From NCBI GenBank assembly GCA_964393895.1, contig CAYMWP010000084.1:1-20660 (forward strand): a stretch of 20,660 nt of DNA, in the 5' to 3' direction. This document shows, in pieces, positions 14,547-20,660 of the stretch. Origin of the DNA: B4-G1 sp964393895. GTDB lineage: Bacteria; Chloroflexota; Anaerolineae; B4-G1. Position numbers and translations under genes: made by a program. A model generated the notes under the pieces. It made no database searches and had not been told where the DNA came from. It saw nothing but the letters and a program-made list of their open reading frames with translations. The first letter of the stretch is position 1. Every line of letters begins with the position of its first letter.

Positions 14547-15668
14547 CTACTCCGGCAAGATCGGCAAGACAAAGCGCGCGCGCGTGCCCGTCTCCCCTCC
14601 ATCAGCGCGGCTTTGCAACTCCAGGCGGCTCTGGTGACGGCGCAGAATCTCTTCCACCAGCGCCAGTCCCAGGCCGCTCCCCTCTATCTTGCGCGGGGCG
14701 GCCCGGTAGAAGCGACGGGTCACGTGCGGCAAGTGCTCGACCGAGATGCCCGGCCCGGTATCGCGCACGACGCACTCGATCCCCTCCTCCACCCGTCCCA
14801 GCGAGACGACCACCCGGTCGCCGGGGCGGGAGTACTTGATGCCGTTATCCAAGAGGTTGATAAAGACCTGCAACAGACGATCCTCTTGTCCCACGACGAG
14901 GGGCAGGGGCGTCTCGGCCTGCAAGGAGAGAGCGATCTCTCCCCCTTCCGCCTGGGGCGCGCTTTGGGCGATGGCCTGTTCCACCAACGCCAGGAGATCC
15001 ACTGGCCGCCGCTCGGTCTCGGCGTCGGTCTCCAGGCGGCCCAGCTCTAGCATCTGGTTGACCAGGCGCGCCATGCGCCTGATCTCTGTTTGCAGCAAGT
15101 GAAGCGACTGCCGGCGGATTTCCTCCGAGATATCTGGCAGGAGCAAGATCTCCAGGTGGGTTAGAATAGTGCCGATGGGGGTGCGCAGTTCGTGGGAGAG
15201 CGCGCTGAGCAGATAACTGGCGGCCTGCTCGGCCCGGCGCTGGGCAGTGGCCTCCATCGAGACGACGACGTCCATCTCTTTCCAGGGAGTGACCCACCAC
15301 CGGACGACCTGCTCCTCGGAGAGCGAGACGCTGCGATAGTGGCCCATCGCGCCCGCCTCGCCTCGAGCAGCCCGCCGGTCTTCTTCCATGAGGGAGACCC
15401 AGGTCGCTTCCGGGAGAGAACCGGCGGGCGAGGTCAATGCCAGCAGGCGACGGGCGTAAGGGTTGGCGTAGCAATAGGAGCGCGGGCCGTCCAGCACCAA
15501 CCAACCGAAAGAGGCGCGCTCCAGTACGGTATGCACGCCCTCCGGGGGGAGGGGCAAGACCTGGCGCTCTCCGCGCCGCCACCGCGCCAGCCGGATGGTC
15601 AGCAGAACGATGACGACCGCTGCCAGCAGGAGGAGAAAGACTACCCAACGCAGGTCGAGGAGGAGCAT
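14547..15668 (-). CDS. sensor histidine kinase
   Basis: 373 residues. One N-terminal membrane span (about 8-26) is followed directly by a PAS-like region (45-140, with FGWLVLDGPRSYCYANPYARRLL), so sensing is cytoplasmic or within the membrane. The HisKA domain has the phospho-acceptor His159 in SALSHELRTPIGTIL. The ATPase domain has the N box NLLDNGIKYS with Asn275, DTGPGI (303-308) and GSGLGLAL (330-337). It autophosphorylates and passes phosphate to a response regulator, possibly the one at 9674, though they are not adjacent. TATAAT ends 9 bases before the ATG, so the transcript has almost no leader. The last base lies 22 bases from the end of the convergent lipoprotein gene. Confidence 0.93.
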   Translation of the reverse strand: MLLLDLRWVVFLLLLAAVVIVLLTIRLARWRRGERQVLPLPPEGVHTVLERASFGWLVLDGPRSYCYANPYARRLLALTSPAGSLPEATWVSLMEEDRRAARGEAGAMGHYRSVSLSEEQVVRWWVTPWKEMDVVVSMEATAQRRAEQAASYLLSALSHELRTPIGTILTHLEILLLPDISEEIRRQSLHLLQTEIRRMARLVNQMLELGRLETDAETERRPVDLLALVEQAIAQSAPQAEGGEIALSLQAETPLPLVVGQEDRLLQVFINLLDNGIKYSRPGDRVVVSLGRVEEGIECVVRDTGPGISVEHLPHVTRRFYRAAPRKIEGSGLGLALVEEILRRHQSRLELQSRADGGETGTRARFVLPILPE

Positions 15669-15677
15669 AGTGGCCTA

Positions 15678-15707
15678 ATTATACGGGAGAAGTGGGCAAA
15701 TGGGCAA
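15678..15707 (-). promoter_or_regulatory. promoter of the histidine kinase gene
   Basis: On the minus strand TTGCCC (15707-15702), an 18-base spacer and perfect TATAAT (15683-15678). The expected start near 15671 is only about three bases before the ATG at 15668. The 104-base gap to cobO holds nothing else recognisable. Confidence 0.6.
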
Positions 15708-15772
15708 GCGCCGTCACGGGAGTGTCAAACATCGGGGAGGAAGTGACTCGTCGCCACTCGGGCGCGTTCCAC

Positions 15773-16306
15773 CTACCGCTCAATTCCTTTACGCGCCGAC
15801 ACTCCCTGCTCGTAGTAGTGCTTCACCTCCCGCATCTCTGTCACCAAGTCGCCGTGCTCGATCAGCTCCCGCGGGGCGCGGCGGCCGGTGAGGATCACCT
15901 CGACGCGCGCGGGCTTTTCGTCCAGGAACGCCAGCACTTCCTCCACGCTCAGCAGTCCGAACCAGATGCTCACGTTGACCTCGTCCAGCACCACGATGTC
16001 GTAATTGTCCGAAAGCATCGCCTCTCGCGCCCGCGCCAGCCCGCGCCGGGCCTGGGCCACGTGCTCCGGCGTGACCTCCTCGCGGTGGATGCAGCGCACG
16101 TCCCCGTACTGCTCGATGGTGATGTAGGGGTGGTCGCGCAGCGCTTCCAACTCGCCGTAGGGTTGACCCTTCATGAACTGGCCGAAGTAGATGCGCATCC
16201 CGTGTCCTGCCGCCCGCAGCGCCAGCCCTAGCGCGGCCGTCGTCTTACCCTTGCCGTCGCCAGTATAGACTTGTACGTACCCTTTCGATAACTGTCGCAA
16301 GCTCAC
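15773..16306 (-). CDS. cobO: cob(I)yrinic acid a,c-diamide adenosyltransferase
   Basis: 177 residues of the CobO/BtuR/CobA family, which uses ATP to attach the adenosyl group to reduced corrinoids in vitamin B12 synthesis or salvage. The P-loop GDGKGKTT is at residues 16-23 after YVQVYT. The Walker-B-like VVLDEVNV lies near 105, and TGRRAPRELIEHGDLVTEM near the C-terminus is diagnostic. The start is GTG at 16306, but a GAGGG ribosome site lies only 1-2 bases before it. The TTG two codons later (16300) has a better 7-base spacing and may be the true start. No other cobalamin genes are in the window, so salvage is as likely as synthesis. It stands alone between the kinase and the Feo cluster. 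Confidence 0.94.
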   Translation of the reverse strand: MSLRQLSKGYVQVYTGDGKGKTTAALGLALRAAGHGMRIYFGQFMKGQPYGELEALRDHPYITIEQYGDVRCIHREEVTPEHVAQARRGLARAREAMLSDNYDIVVLDEVNVSIWFGLLSVEEVLAFLDEKPARVEVILTGRRAPRELIEHGDLVTEMREVKHYYEQGVSARKGIER

Positions 16307-16427
16307 ACCCTCGTTTCTCTGCGAATCTCTGTCTTCTCCGTGATCTCTGTTACGACCACCCGGCCGGATAGTTACGATGTATCTTCTCTATCACAAATGA
16401 CCTGATTGGCTGACAAATCTTTCCAAC

Positions 16428-16490
16428 CGCCGATGAACGCCGATTGACGCCGATGAAAAGACCGATTCTTCGCGAGTTATCGGCGTTTAT
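16428..16490. repeat. CGCCGATGAA tandem units in a palindromic repeat
   Basis: Three tandem 10-bp units CGCCGATGAA, CGCCGATTGA and CGCCGATGAA (16428-16457). The arm ATGAACGCCGAT (16433-16444) pairs with ATCGGCGTTTAT (16479-16490) with one mismatch. It fills much of the 251-base gap between cobO and the FeoC-like gene. A shorter CTCTGTC-type repeat lies near 16314-16350. No B12 riboswitch motif was seen before cobO. Confidence 0.55.
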
Positions 16491-16557
16491 CCGCGTGCTT
16501 CGTGTCATTTGTTCACTCGTGATACTCGCGATTGCAAGTGTCCAGTAATGGAAATCG

Positions 16558-16797
16558 TCACTCTTTCTCCGTCAACGTCCATACCTGCCCGCCAGATCCT
16601 GCGGAACACAGCCCCGCCAGCGAGCACCCGCCGCACCTGCCGCTGCACTTTCCCCCCACTCGTTTCAGGTACCCCATCCGGCCTAGATCTTCCAGCATCA
16701 CCTCGACCAGTTCGGGCGTCGTCTCCAACTCGCGGGACAGGTCAGTTATTCGATGAGTACCGCCAGCCCGCAACAATTCAAGCAACTGATGCAACAT
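16558..16797 (-). CDS. FeoC-like Cys-rich winged-helix protein
   Basis: 79 residues. The first 47 form a small winged helix (MLHQLLELLRAGG, ITDLSRELETTPELVEVMLEDL). A Cys cluster C51-x3-C55-x2-C58-x5-C64 within the wing follows, then QVWTLT. This is the layout of FeoC-like transcriptional regulators, where the cysteines can hold an iron-sulfur cluster and the protein tunes FeoB or its transcription. The ATG shares its A with the TAA of the YibE/F gene (TAATG), so translation is coupled; AGGAG lies upstream inside that gene. Its neighbours, YibE/F and then feoB-feoA on the same strand, support an iron role. It is separated from feoB by the YibE/F gene, which is unusual. Confidence 0.8.
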   Translation of the reverse strand: MLHQLLELLRAGGTHRITDLSRELETTPELVEVMLEDLGRMGYLKRVGGKCSGRCGGCSLAGLCSAGSGGQVWTLTEKE

Positions 16798-17963
16798 TAT
16801 TCCTGCTCCTCTGCCTCCACCCGCCGCACCGCCCAGCGCGCCATCAAGCTGGCGATCATCCCCGTGATAGGTACCGCCAGTACCAACCCCACGCTCCCGA
16901 CCAAGGTGCGCACGATCTCCTCGGCGACCGGCTCGCGGTTGATGCGCCGCCAGATCGGCTCCTGATAGACCATAAAGGCCAGCATCAGCGGCATCGAAGC
17001 GCCCACGTAGGCCAGAAGCAGCGTGTTGACCATCGCCGCGATGTGATCTCGCCCGATGTTGAGACTGCTGCGGAAAAGCTCACGCCAGCTCAAGTCACGG
17101 TTGGCGTTGACCAGCTCAAAGATCGCCGAGGCTTGCCCCACGCAGATGTCGTCCAGCACGCCCAGCGAGCCGATGATGATCCCACCCAGCACCAACCCCC
17201 GCAAGTCAATGTCCGGCCCCAGCGCCGAAATCAAAAAGCCGCCCTCTTCGCCCAGGCCGGTCAGGCGCGTCCACCCCACGAACAGCCAGGCCAGCAGACC
17301 GGTCAGCACCAGGCTGAGCATCATGCCGATCACCGCGGCGTGGGCCTTGAAATTCCAGCCATAGATCAGGTAGGTAGAGATGGCTAACAACACGACAGAG
17401 CCGACGATGCTGACCAGCACCGGATCCCGACCGGCGACGATCTGGGGCAGGACAAAGAGAAACAACACTAACAGGCTGAAAAGCGTGCCCGCCAACGACC
17501 GCAGCCCCCGCCCCCGCCCTACCAGTATCACCAGCCCCACGAACAATGCCGCGACCAGGAACAGCGGGCTGGTGCGCACCGGGTCCGAGATGTAGAAACG
17601 GTCGCCGTCCAGTCCGGCTACGCGCTCCACGTAAACGCGGTCTCCAGGGCCGAACAACCGCTCCTGGCTGACGATGTTGGCCGTCCCTTCCTCGACGACG
17701 ACCTCCTCACCCTCCAAAGAGCCGCCCTCGATGCGCAGTAACAGGCGCTGGTAGGGGTGCTCCATTCCGTCGCCCAGGTCGAGTGAGCCTTCTTCCAGCA
17801 CCTCGATCACGCGGGCGACCATCGTCTCCGTCTCACCCGGCGCGAGGGGTTGCTCGGACGGAGAGGATGGGTTCACCAGCCGCGGCCCGATGACGATGAC
17901 GGCGGCCGCCAGCAGGACCAATACGCCGAGAGCCACGATCAGCAACCGTTCAAATTTCTGCAT
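16797..17963 (-). CDS. YibE/F-like multi-span membrane protein
   Basis: About 388 residues. A single N-terminal span (residues 6-27) leads to an extracytoplasmic part (about 35-125) with a mixed beta region (REAT-type text such as GDRVYVERVAGLDGDRFYI). About seven more spans follow. The conserved YibE/F core is visible: GVLDDICVGQASAIFEL, then NIGRDHIAAMVNTLLLAYVGASMPLML. The biochemical function of the family is not established. ATG 17963 is chosen because AAAGGA lies about 5 bases upstream; a GTG-type start 14 codons earlier lacks this. The stop overlaps the start of the FeoC-like gene. Downstream of feoB by about 260 bases on the same strand, it may belong to the iron unit or to a separate transcript. 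Confidence 0.85.
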   Translation of the reverse strand: MQKFERLLIVALGVLVLLAAAVIVIGPRLVNPSSPSEQPLAPGETETMVARVIEVLEEGSLDLGDGMEHPYQRLLLRIEGGSLEGEEVVVEEGTANIVSQERLFGPGDRVYVERVAGLDGDRFYISDPVRTSPLFLVAALFVGLVILVGRGRGLRSLAGTLFSLLVLFLFVLPQIVAGRDPVLVSIVGSVVLLAISTYLIYGWNFKAHAAVIGMMLSLVLTGLLAWLFVGWTRLTGLGEEGGFLISALGPDIDLRGLVLGGIIIGSLGVLDDICVGQASAIFELVNANRDLSWRELFRSSLNIGRDHIAAMVNTLLLAYVGASMPLMLAFMVYQEPIWRRINREPVAEEIVRTLVGSVGLVLAVPITGMIASLMARWAVRRVEAEEQE

Positions 17964-18051
17964 AGCAGTCCTTTCAGAACAACGGACCCGAATCGAATCG
18001 CCCAATTGGCGAGCAAAAGTCTGTGGTCTATTGTGCTCATTTGACGACGGG

Positions 18052-18216
18052 AGAAGCCAGATTTATCGGCGCTGCTGCTCGGAAAATAACTCTAGCCGCG
18101 AATTCCATTCGCGCGATTGGGAAATCGCGCCTACAATTTCGTCATTCAGGGCGAACGGAGGAAAAGCCCGATTTATCGGGCACTGCTCCGTAGCACGGGC
18201 AAAGCGCCCGTGCTAC
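18052..18216. repeat. cluster of short stem-loops after feoB
   Basis: Four perfect hairpins: CGCGAAT/ATTCGCG (18097-18113), GCGCGATT/AATCGCGC (18111-18130), GCCCGAT/ATCGGGC (18166-18181), and GTAGCACGGGC/GCCCGTGCTAC (18190-18216, 11-bp stem). Also two similar direct copies of a GCCnGATTTATCGG-type block (18054 and 18165). The 11-bp stem begins seven bases after the feoB stop, but no T-run follows on the minus strand, so it is not a standard intrinsic terminator. It may stabilise the feoB mRNA end or be ordinary intergenic repeats. Confidence 0.7.
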
Positions 18217-18223
18217 ACTTCAT

Positions 18224-20227
18224 TCACAATCCGACCAAACGGGCGATCCAGTAAACGGCTATCCCCACTCCCCACGACACCAGCAGTAAGAACCCCAAGT
18301 TAAAGAACGTCCAGCGCCAGGAATTAGTCTCCTGCTTCACCACGGCGACCGTCGCCACGCAGGGTATAAAGAGCATCTGCACCACCAGGAAAGCCAGCGC
18401 CGTGGAGAGGGGGAAAATGGTCGCCAGCGTCTTTGCCAGCCCGACCCCTTCGCCAGTTCCAAACAGGACGCCCAGCACAGCGATCGAGTTCTCCTTGGCG
18501 ATAAAGCTGGTCAACAATGCCACCATCAGCCGCCAATCAAAGCCCATCAACCGCCCGCCCGGCTCCAACCACCGCCCAACGCGGGCCAGGAAACTGGTCT
18601 CGATCTCTCCGTGGGGCAACGTCGAGAGCGCCCACACTGCCACCGAGACTGCCAGGATCAACGTGCCGGCCTTTTTGACGAAGGAGAGGCTGCGTTGCCA
18701 CACCAGCAGCCCGATGGTGCGCGGGTTCGGGACGTGATAGAGCGGCAGTTCCATAATAAAGGCCGCCCGCTGCCCCCTGAAAATGGTCTTGTTGATGAGC
18801 ACGCCGGAGAGGGCCAACACTACCAGCGCCAAAAGGATCATGCCCCAAGAGACCAAAGTGGCTGCCGGGCCAAAAAAGGCCGGAGCCAGGAAGGCGATCA
18901 CCGTCATTCTGGCCGTGCAAGGCATCAACGGAGCCAGGAGAATGGTCAGCAGGCGGGCGCGGCGGGATTCGATCACACGCGCACCGAGCACCGCCGGGAC
19001 GTTGCAGCCAAAACCCAGAAACAGCGGCAGGAAGGACTTGCCGTGCAATCCCATCAGGTGCATAAAGCCGTCCATGACGTAAGCCGCGCGCGCCATATAG
19101 CCGACGTCCTCCAGCGCGCCCATCACGCCAAAAAAGATCACCAGAATAGGCAGAAAGGTGAGGACAGAGCCAACGCCACCGATGATCCCGTTCACCACCA
19201 GGTCATCGAGCCAGCCCGGCCCGCCGGCCAACCAGGTGTGGGCTACACCGGCAAGACCTCCCACCACGTACGTGTCCAGAGCGCCCTGGAGCGGCGCGCC
19301 CACCGCATAGGTGAGCCAAAAGGTCAACCCCAGGATACCGGCCAGGATCAGCAGTCCCCAGAAGGGATGGGTGGCCCAACGGTCGAGCCGCTCCGTCAGG
19401 CCGATCTGCCCGGCTTTGGGACGGGTCACGGCGGCGCGGATCATGCGCCCGATCCACTCGTACCGCCCGCTGGCCACGGCCACCAGCGCGTCGTCGTGGG
19501 CGCGCAGGACGTCGTGGACCGCCTCCCACTGCCCGTCCGAGAGACACCCGCGCATCATCTCGGTGATCTCGTGATCTCCTTCCAGCAGCTTGAGCGCAAC
19601 CCAATCCTGTGGGTAGGGGGCCGGCACGCATCCGGCGACCAGCTTTTCGATCTCCTCCAGCACCTCCCTGTGGTCGGCCCGAATCTCTGGCCGCTTGGGC
19701 TTGTAGGCGTTGCTATTGTGCGCCACCTCGTCAATATCGTCCAGCAGTTCACGCACACCGATGTTCTTGGACGCCACCATCGGCACCACCTTGACGCCCA
19801 GCGCCGCCTCTAGCACTTCCGGCTCAATGCGGAATCCCTCTTGCTCCGCCACATCCATCATATTCAACGCCACGATGACGGGCGCGGGTAGGGTGAGAAG
19901 CTCCGCCACCAGGTAGAGACTGCGCTCCAATATCGCCGCGTCCACCAGCGCCACCACCACGTCCGGTTGCTCGCGGATGATAAACTCGCGGGTGATGACC
20001 TCCTCAGTCGAGTTGGCGGTCAGGCTATAGGTGCCGGGCAGGTCCACCAGCCGGTAGGTCGTGCCGTTGTGAGCTAACGTGCCCTCCTTCCGCTCGACCG
20101 TCTTGCCCGGCCAGTTGCCCACGTGCTGGCTGAGTCCGGTGAAAAGGTTAAAGATGGTGGATTTGCCCACGTTGGGCTGCCCGGCCAGCGCCACCAGTAT
20201 CTCGCCATCCTGCGACTCTGATCTCAT
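18224..20227 (-). CDS. feoB: ferrous iron transporter FeoB
   Basis: A 667-residue inner-membrane Fe(II) permease with an N-terminal G domain. G1 is GQPNVGKS (16-23; Gln replaces the usual Asn), G2 includes Thr43 in WPGKTVE, G3 is DLPG (62-65) and G4 is NMMD (122-125). G5 lies near ASKNIG (about 152). A helical linker (about 175-270) precedes the membrane part. The first gate has GFGCNVPAVLGARV and MPCTARM, and the second has IPCVATVAVVKQET near the C-terminus. The length is at the short end of the family. AGGAG precedes the ATG and feoA ends 30 bases upstream, so the two form an operon. Fe(II) uptake suits an anoxic or microoxic habitat. Confidence 0.96.
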   Translation of the reverse strand: MRSESQDGEILVALAGQPNVGKSTIFNLFTGLSQHVGNWPGKTVERKEGTLAHNGTTYRLVDLPGTYSLTANSTEEVITREFIIREQPDVVVALVDAAILERSLYLVAELLTLPAPVIVALNMMDVAEQEGFRIEPEVLEAALGVKVVPMVASKNIGVRELLDDIDEVAHNSNAYKPKRPEIRADHREVLEEIEKLVAGCVPAPYPQDWVALKLLEGDHEITEMMRGCLSDGQWEAVHDVLRAHDDALVAVASGRYEWIGRMIRAAVTRPKAGQIGLTERLDRWATHPFWGLLILAGILGLTFWLTYAVGAPLQGALDTYVVGGLAGVAHTWLAGGPGWLDDLVVNGIIGGVGSVLTFLPILVIFFGVMGALEDVGYMARAAYVMDGFMHLMGLHGKSFLPLFLGFGCNVPAVLGARVIESRRARLLTILLAPLMPCTARMTVIAFLAPAFFGPAATLVSWGMILLALVVLALSGVLINKTIFRGQRAAFIMELPLYHVPNPRTIGLLVWQRSLSFVKKAGTLILAVSVAVWALSTLPHGEIETSFLARVGRWLEPGGRLMGFDWRLMVALLTSFIAKENSIAVLGVLFGTGEGVGLAKTLATIFPLSTALAFLVVQMLFIPCVATVAVVKQETNSWRWTFFNLGFLLLVSWGVGIAVYWIARLVGL

Positions 20228-20257
20228 AATCCGCTCTCCTGAAGAATCCAGAAACCG

Positions 20258-20542
20258 CTACGGTTTCCGGCGGACGTAGATGCGCCCAGCCTCGCCGCGC
20301 CCCAAGGCGACCCGGGCGTCCCGCACCAGGGCGATCAGCGGCCCCCGGCCAAAGTTTTGCACGACGGCGAGCTCCACCCCCGGTGTGAATCCCAACGACG
20401 TCATTCGACACAGCACTCCCCGGCCGCCGTTCATCTCGACCACCACGCCGTGCTCGCCAGCGCGCAAGGCGTCGAGGGGCACGATTTCATTGTCCGGTAC
20501 GGACAACGCGGTGGCCCGATGTTCCTCCCATTTATTTCTCAT
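20258..20542 (-). CDS. feoA: FeoA, SH3-like iron transport accessory protein
   Basis: 94 residues of the FeoA family, a small cytosolic beta-barrel that assists FeoB. Typical text: LDALRAGEHGVVVEM, then CRMTSLGFTPGVEL, NFGRGPLIALV and ARVALGRGEAGRIYV. About 15 residues at the N-terminus (MRNKWEEHRATALSV) precede the domain. AGGAGG lies 11 bases before the ATG, a long spacing. Three bases after it is another ATG that opens a three-codon frame stopping at the feoA start (ATGA). It is the first gene of the feo unit with a promoter-like sequence and a palindrome upstream. Confidence 0.93.
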   Translation of the reverse strand: MRNKWEEHRATALSVPDNEIVPLDALRAGEHGVVVEMNGGRGVLCRMTSLGFTPGVELAVVQNFGRGPLIALVRDARVALGRGEAGRIYVRRKP

Positions 20543-20593
20543 TGCTGCATTGTCCTCCTGTTTTTTCTTTTCTGCGCTGACGTAGAAAGCGCG

Positions 20594-20637
20594 ACTATGC
20601 TTTCACGTTACTACTCAGGTCAAGACCTCCGAGGTCT
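20594..20637 (-). promoter_or_regulatory. feoA promoter with palindrome over the -35
   Basis: On the minus strand TTGACC (20623-20618), an 18-base spacer and CATAGT (20599-20594). The -35 is abutted, with one base of overlap, by a perfect palindrome AGACCTC-C-GAGGTCT (20623-20637). This could be a regulator site. It could equally be a short interspersed repeat, since similar GACCTCnGAGGTC words occur widely in such genomes. It does not resemble a Fur or DtxR box. Confidence 0.5.
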
Positions 20638-20660
20638 GCGACAGGCATTCTGCCCACTGC

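Noticed and set aside
16307..16427. Possible cobalamin riboswitch before cobO
   Set aside because: No B12-box or conserved riboswitch core could be found; the sequence is explained by short CTCTGTC-type repeats.
16428..16457. Tandem CGCCGATGAA units as a CRISPR-like array
   Set aside because: Units are 10 bases, directly adjacent without spacers, and part of a palindromic intergenic repeat; no cas genes nearby.
18190..18216. Intrinsic terminator after feoB
   Set aside because: The stem is strong, but the minus-strand sequence after it is GGAGCAG, not a T-run, so I list it only as a hairpin.
18611..19813. A 400-codon open frame on the plus strand
   Set aside because: It is the opposite-strand shadow of feoB: no ribosome site, composition rich in Arg/Gln/His, and feoB has all its motifs in the other frame.
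20543..20554. A three-codon ORF overlapping the feoA start (ATG CAG CAA TGA)
   Set aside because: It has only a 3-base spacing to AGGAGG and is too short to judge; it may simply reflect chance ATG placement.

Overview
The window is a GC-rich bacterial chromosomal segment. The best guess is a Chloroflexota (Anaerolineae-like) lineage. This rests on the overall feel of the proteins (DUF4870, a PAP2-like phosphatase with a degenerate motif, an MGDG-synthase-type glycosyltransferase, a secreted phosphoesterase with a YLPLV tail, a FeoC-like four-cysteine protein). It also rests on many short palindromic intergenic repeats of the 'accacagaggcacgga' type that I associate with that phylum. The assignment is an inference, since no rRNA is present.

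Layout. (1) 21-1641, plus: a PAP2-like membrane phosphatase and surE, one base apart. (2) 1765-2388, minus: plsY. (3) 2389-2987: a 599-base gene-free zone with two neighbouring copies of a small inverted-repeat element. One copy is itself interrupted by a second 133-bp element, and a near-consensus purA promoter follows directly. (4) 2988-4286, plus: purA. (5) 4243-6415, minus: a secreted metallophosphoesterase followed by an overlapping diacylglycerol-glycosyltransferase-like gene, whose 3' end overlaps purA tail to tail. (6) 6633-9242, minus: an M20/YgeY-like hydrolase, a DUF4870 membrane protein and psuG, in one tight transcription unit with a clear promoter. (7) 9335-9478: another copy of the same small element. 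(8) 9490-10363, plus: a promoter, a possible 32-codon leader ORF and an OmpR-type response regulator. (9) 10540-10686: a tRNA-Leu(GAG) unit with its own consensus promoter and intrinsic terminator. (10) 10849-14524, plus: a multi-span membrane protein (probably leaderless), an overlapping gyrB and a small lipoprotein. (11) 14547-15668, minus: a histidine kinase, probably leaderless. (12) 15773-16306, minus: cobO. (13) 16558-20637, minus: feoA-feoB, a hairpin-rich spacer, then a YibE/F membrane protein coupled to a FeoC-like winged-helix protein.

The window is mostly housekeeping. Its themes are membrane lipid chemistry (PAP2, PlsY, glycosyltransferase), nucleotide metabolism (SurE, PurA, PsuG), signalling (an orphan-looking response regulator and kinase), topology (GyrB) and iron uptake (Feo). 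I see no phage, CRISPR array, toxin-antitoxin pair or defence island. The most unusual items are three. First, the nested miniature elements, two copies of which end about 10 nt upstream of -35 boxes in the same orientation. Second, the coupling of a FeoC-like protein to a YibE/F protein beside feoAB. Third, the leader region of the response regulator, with a palindrome in the promoter spacer, a small ORF and two mutually exclusive hairpins.

Everything comes from reading the sequence. No database search or folding program was run.
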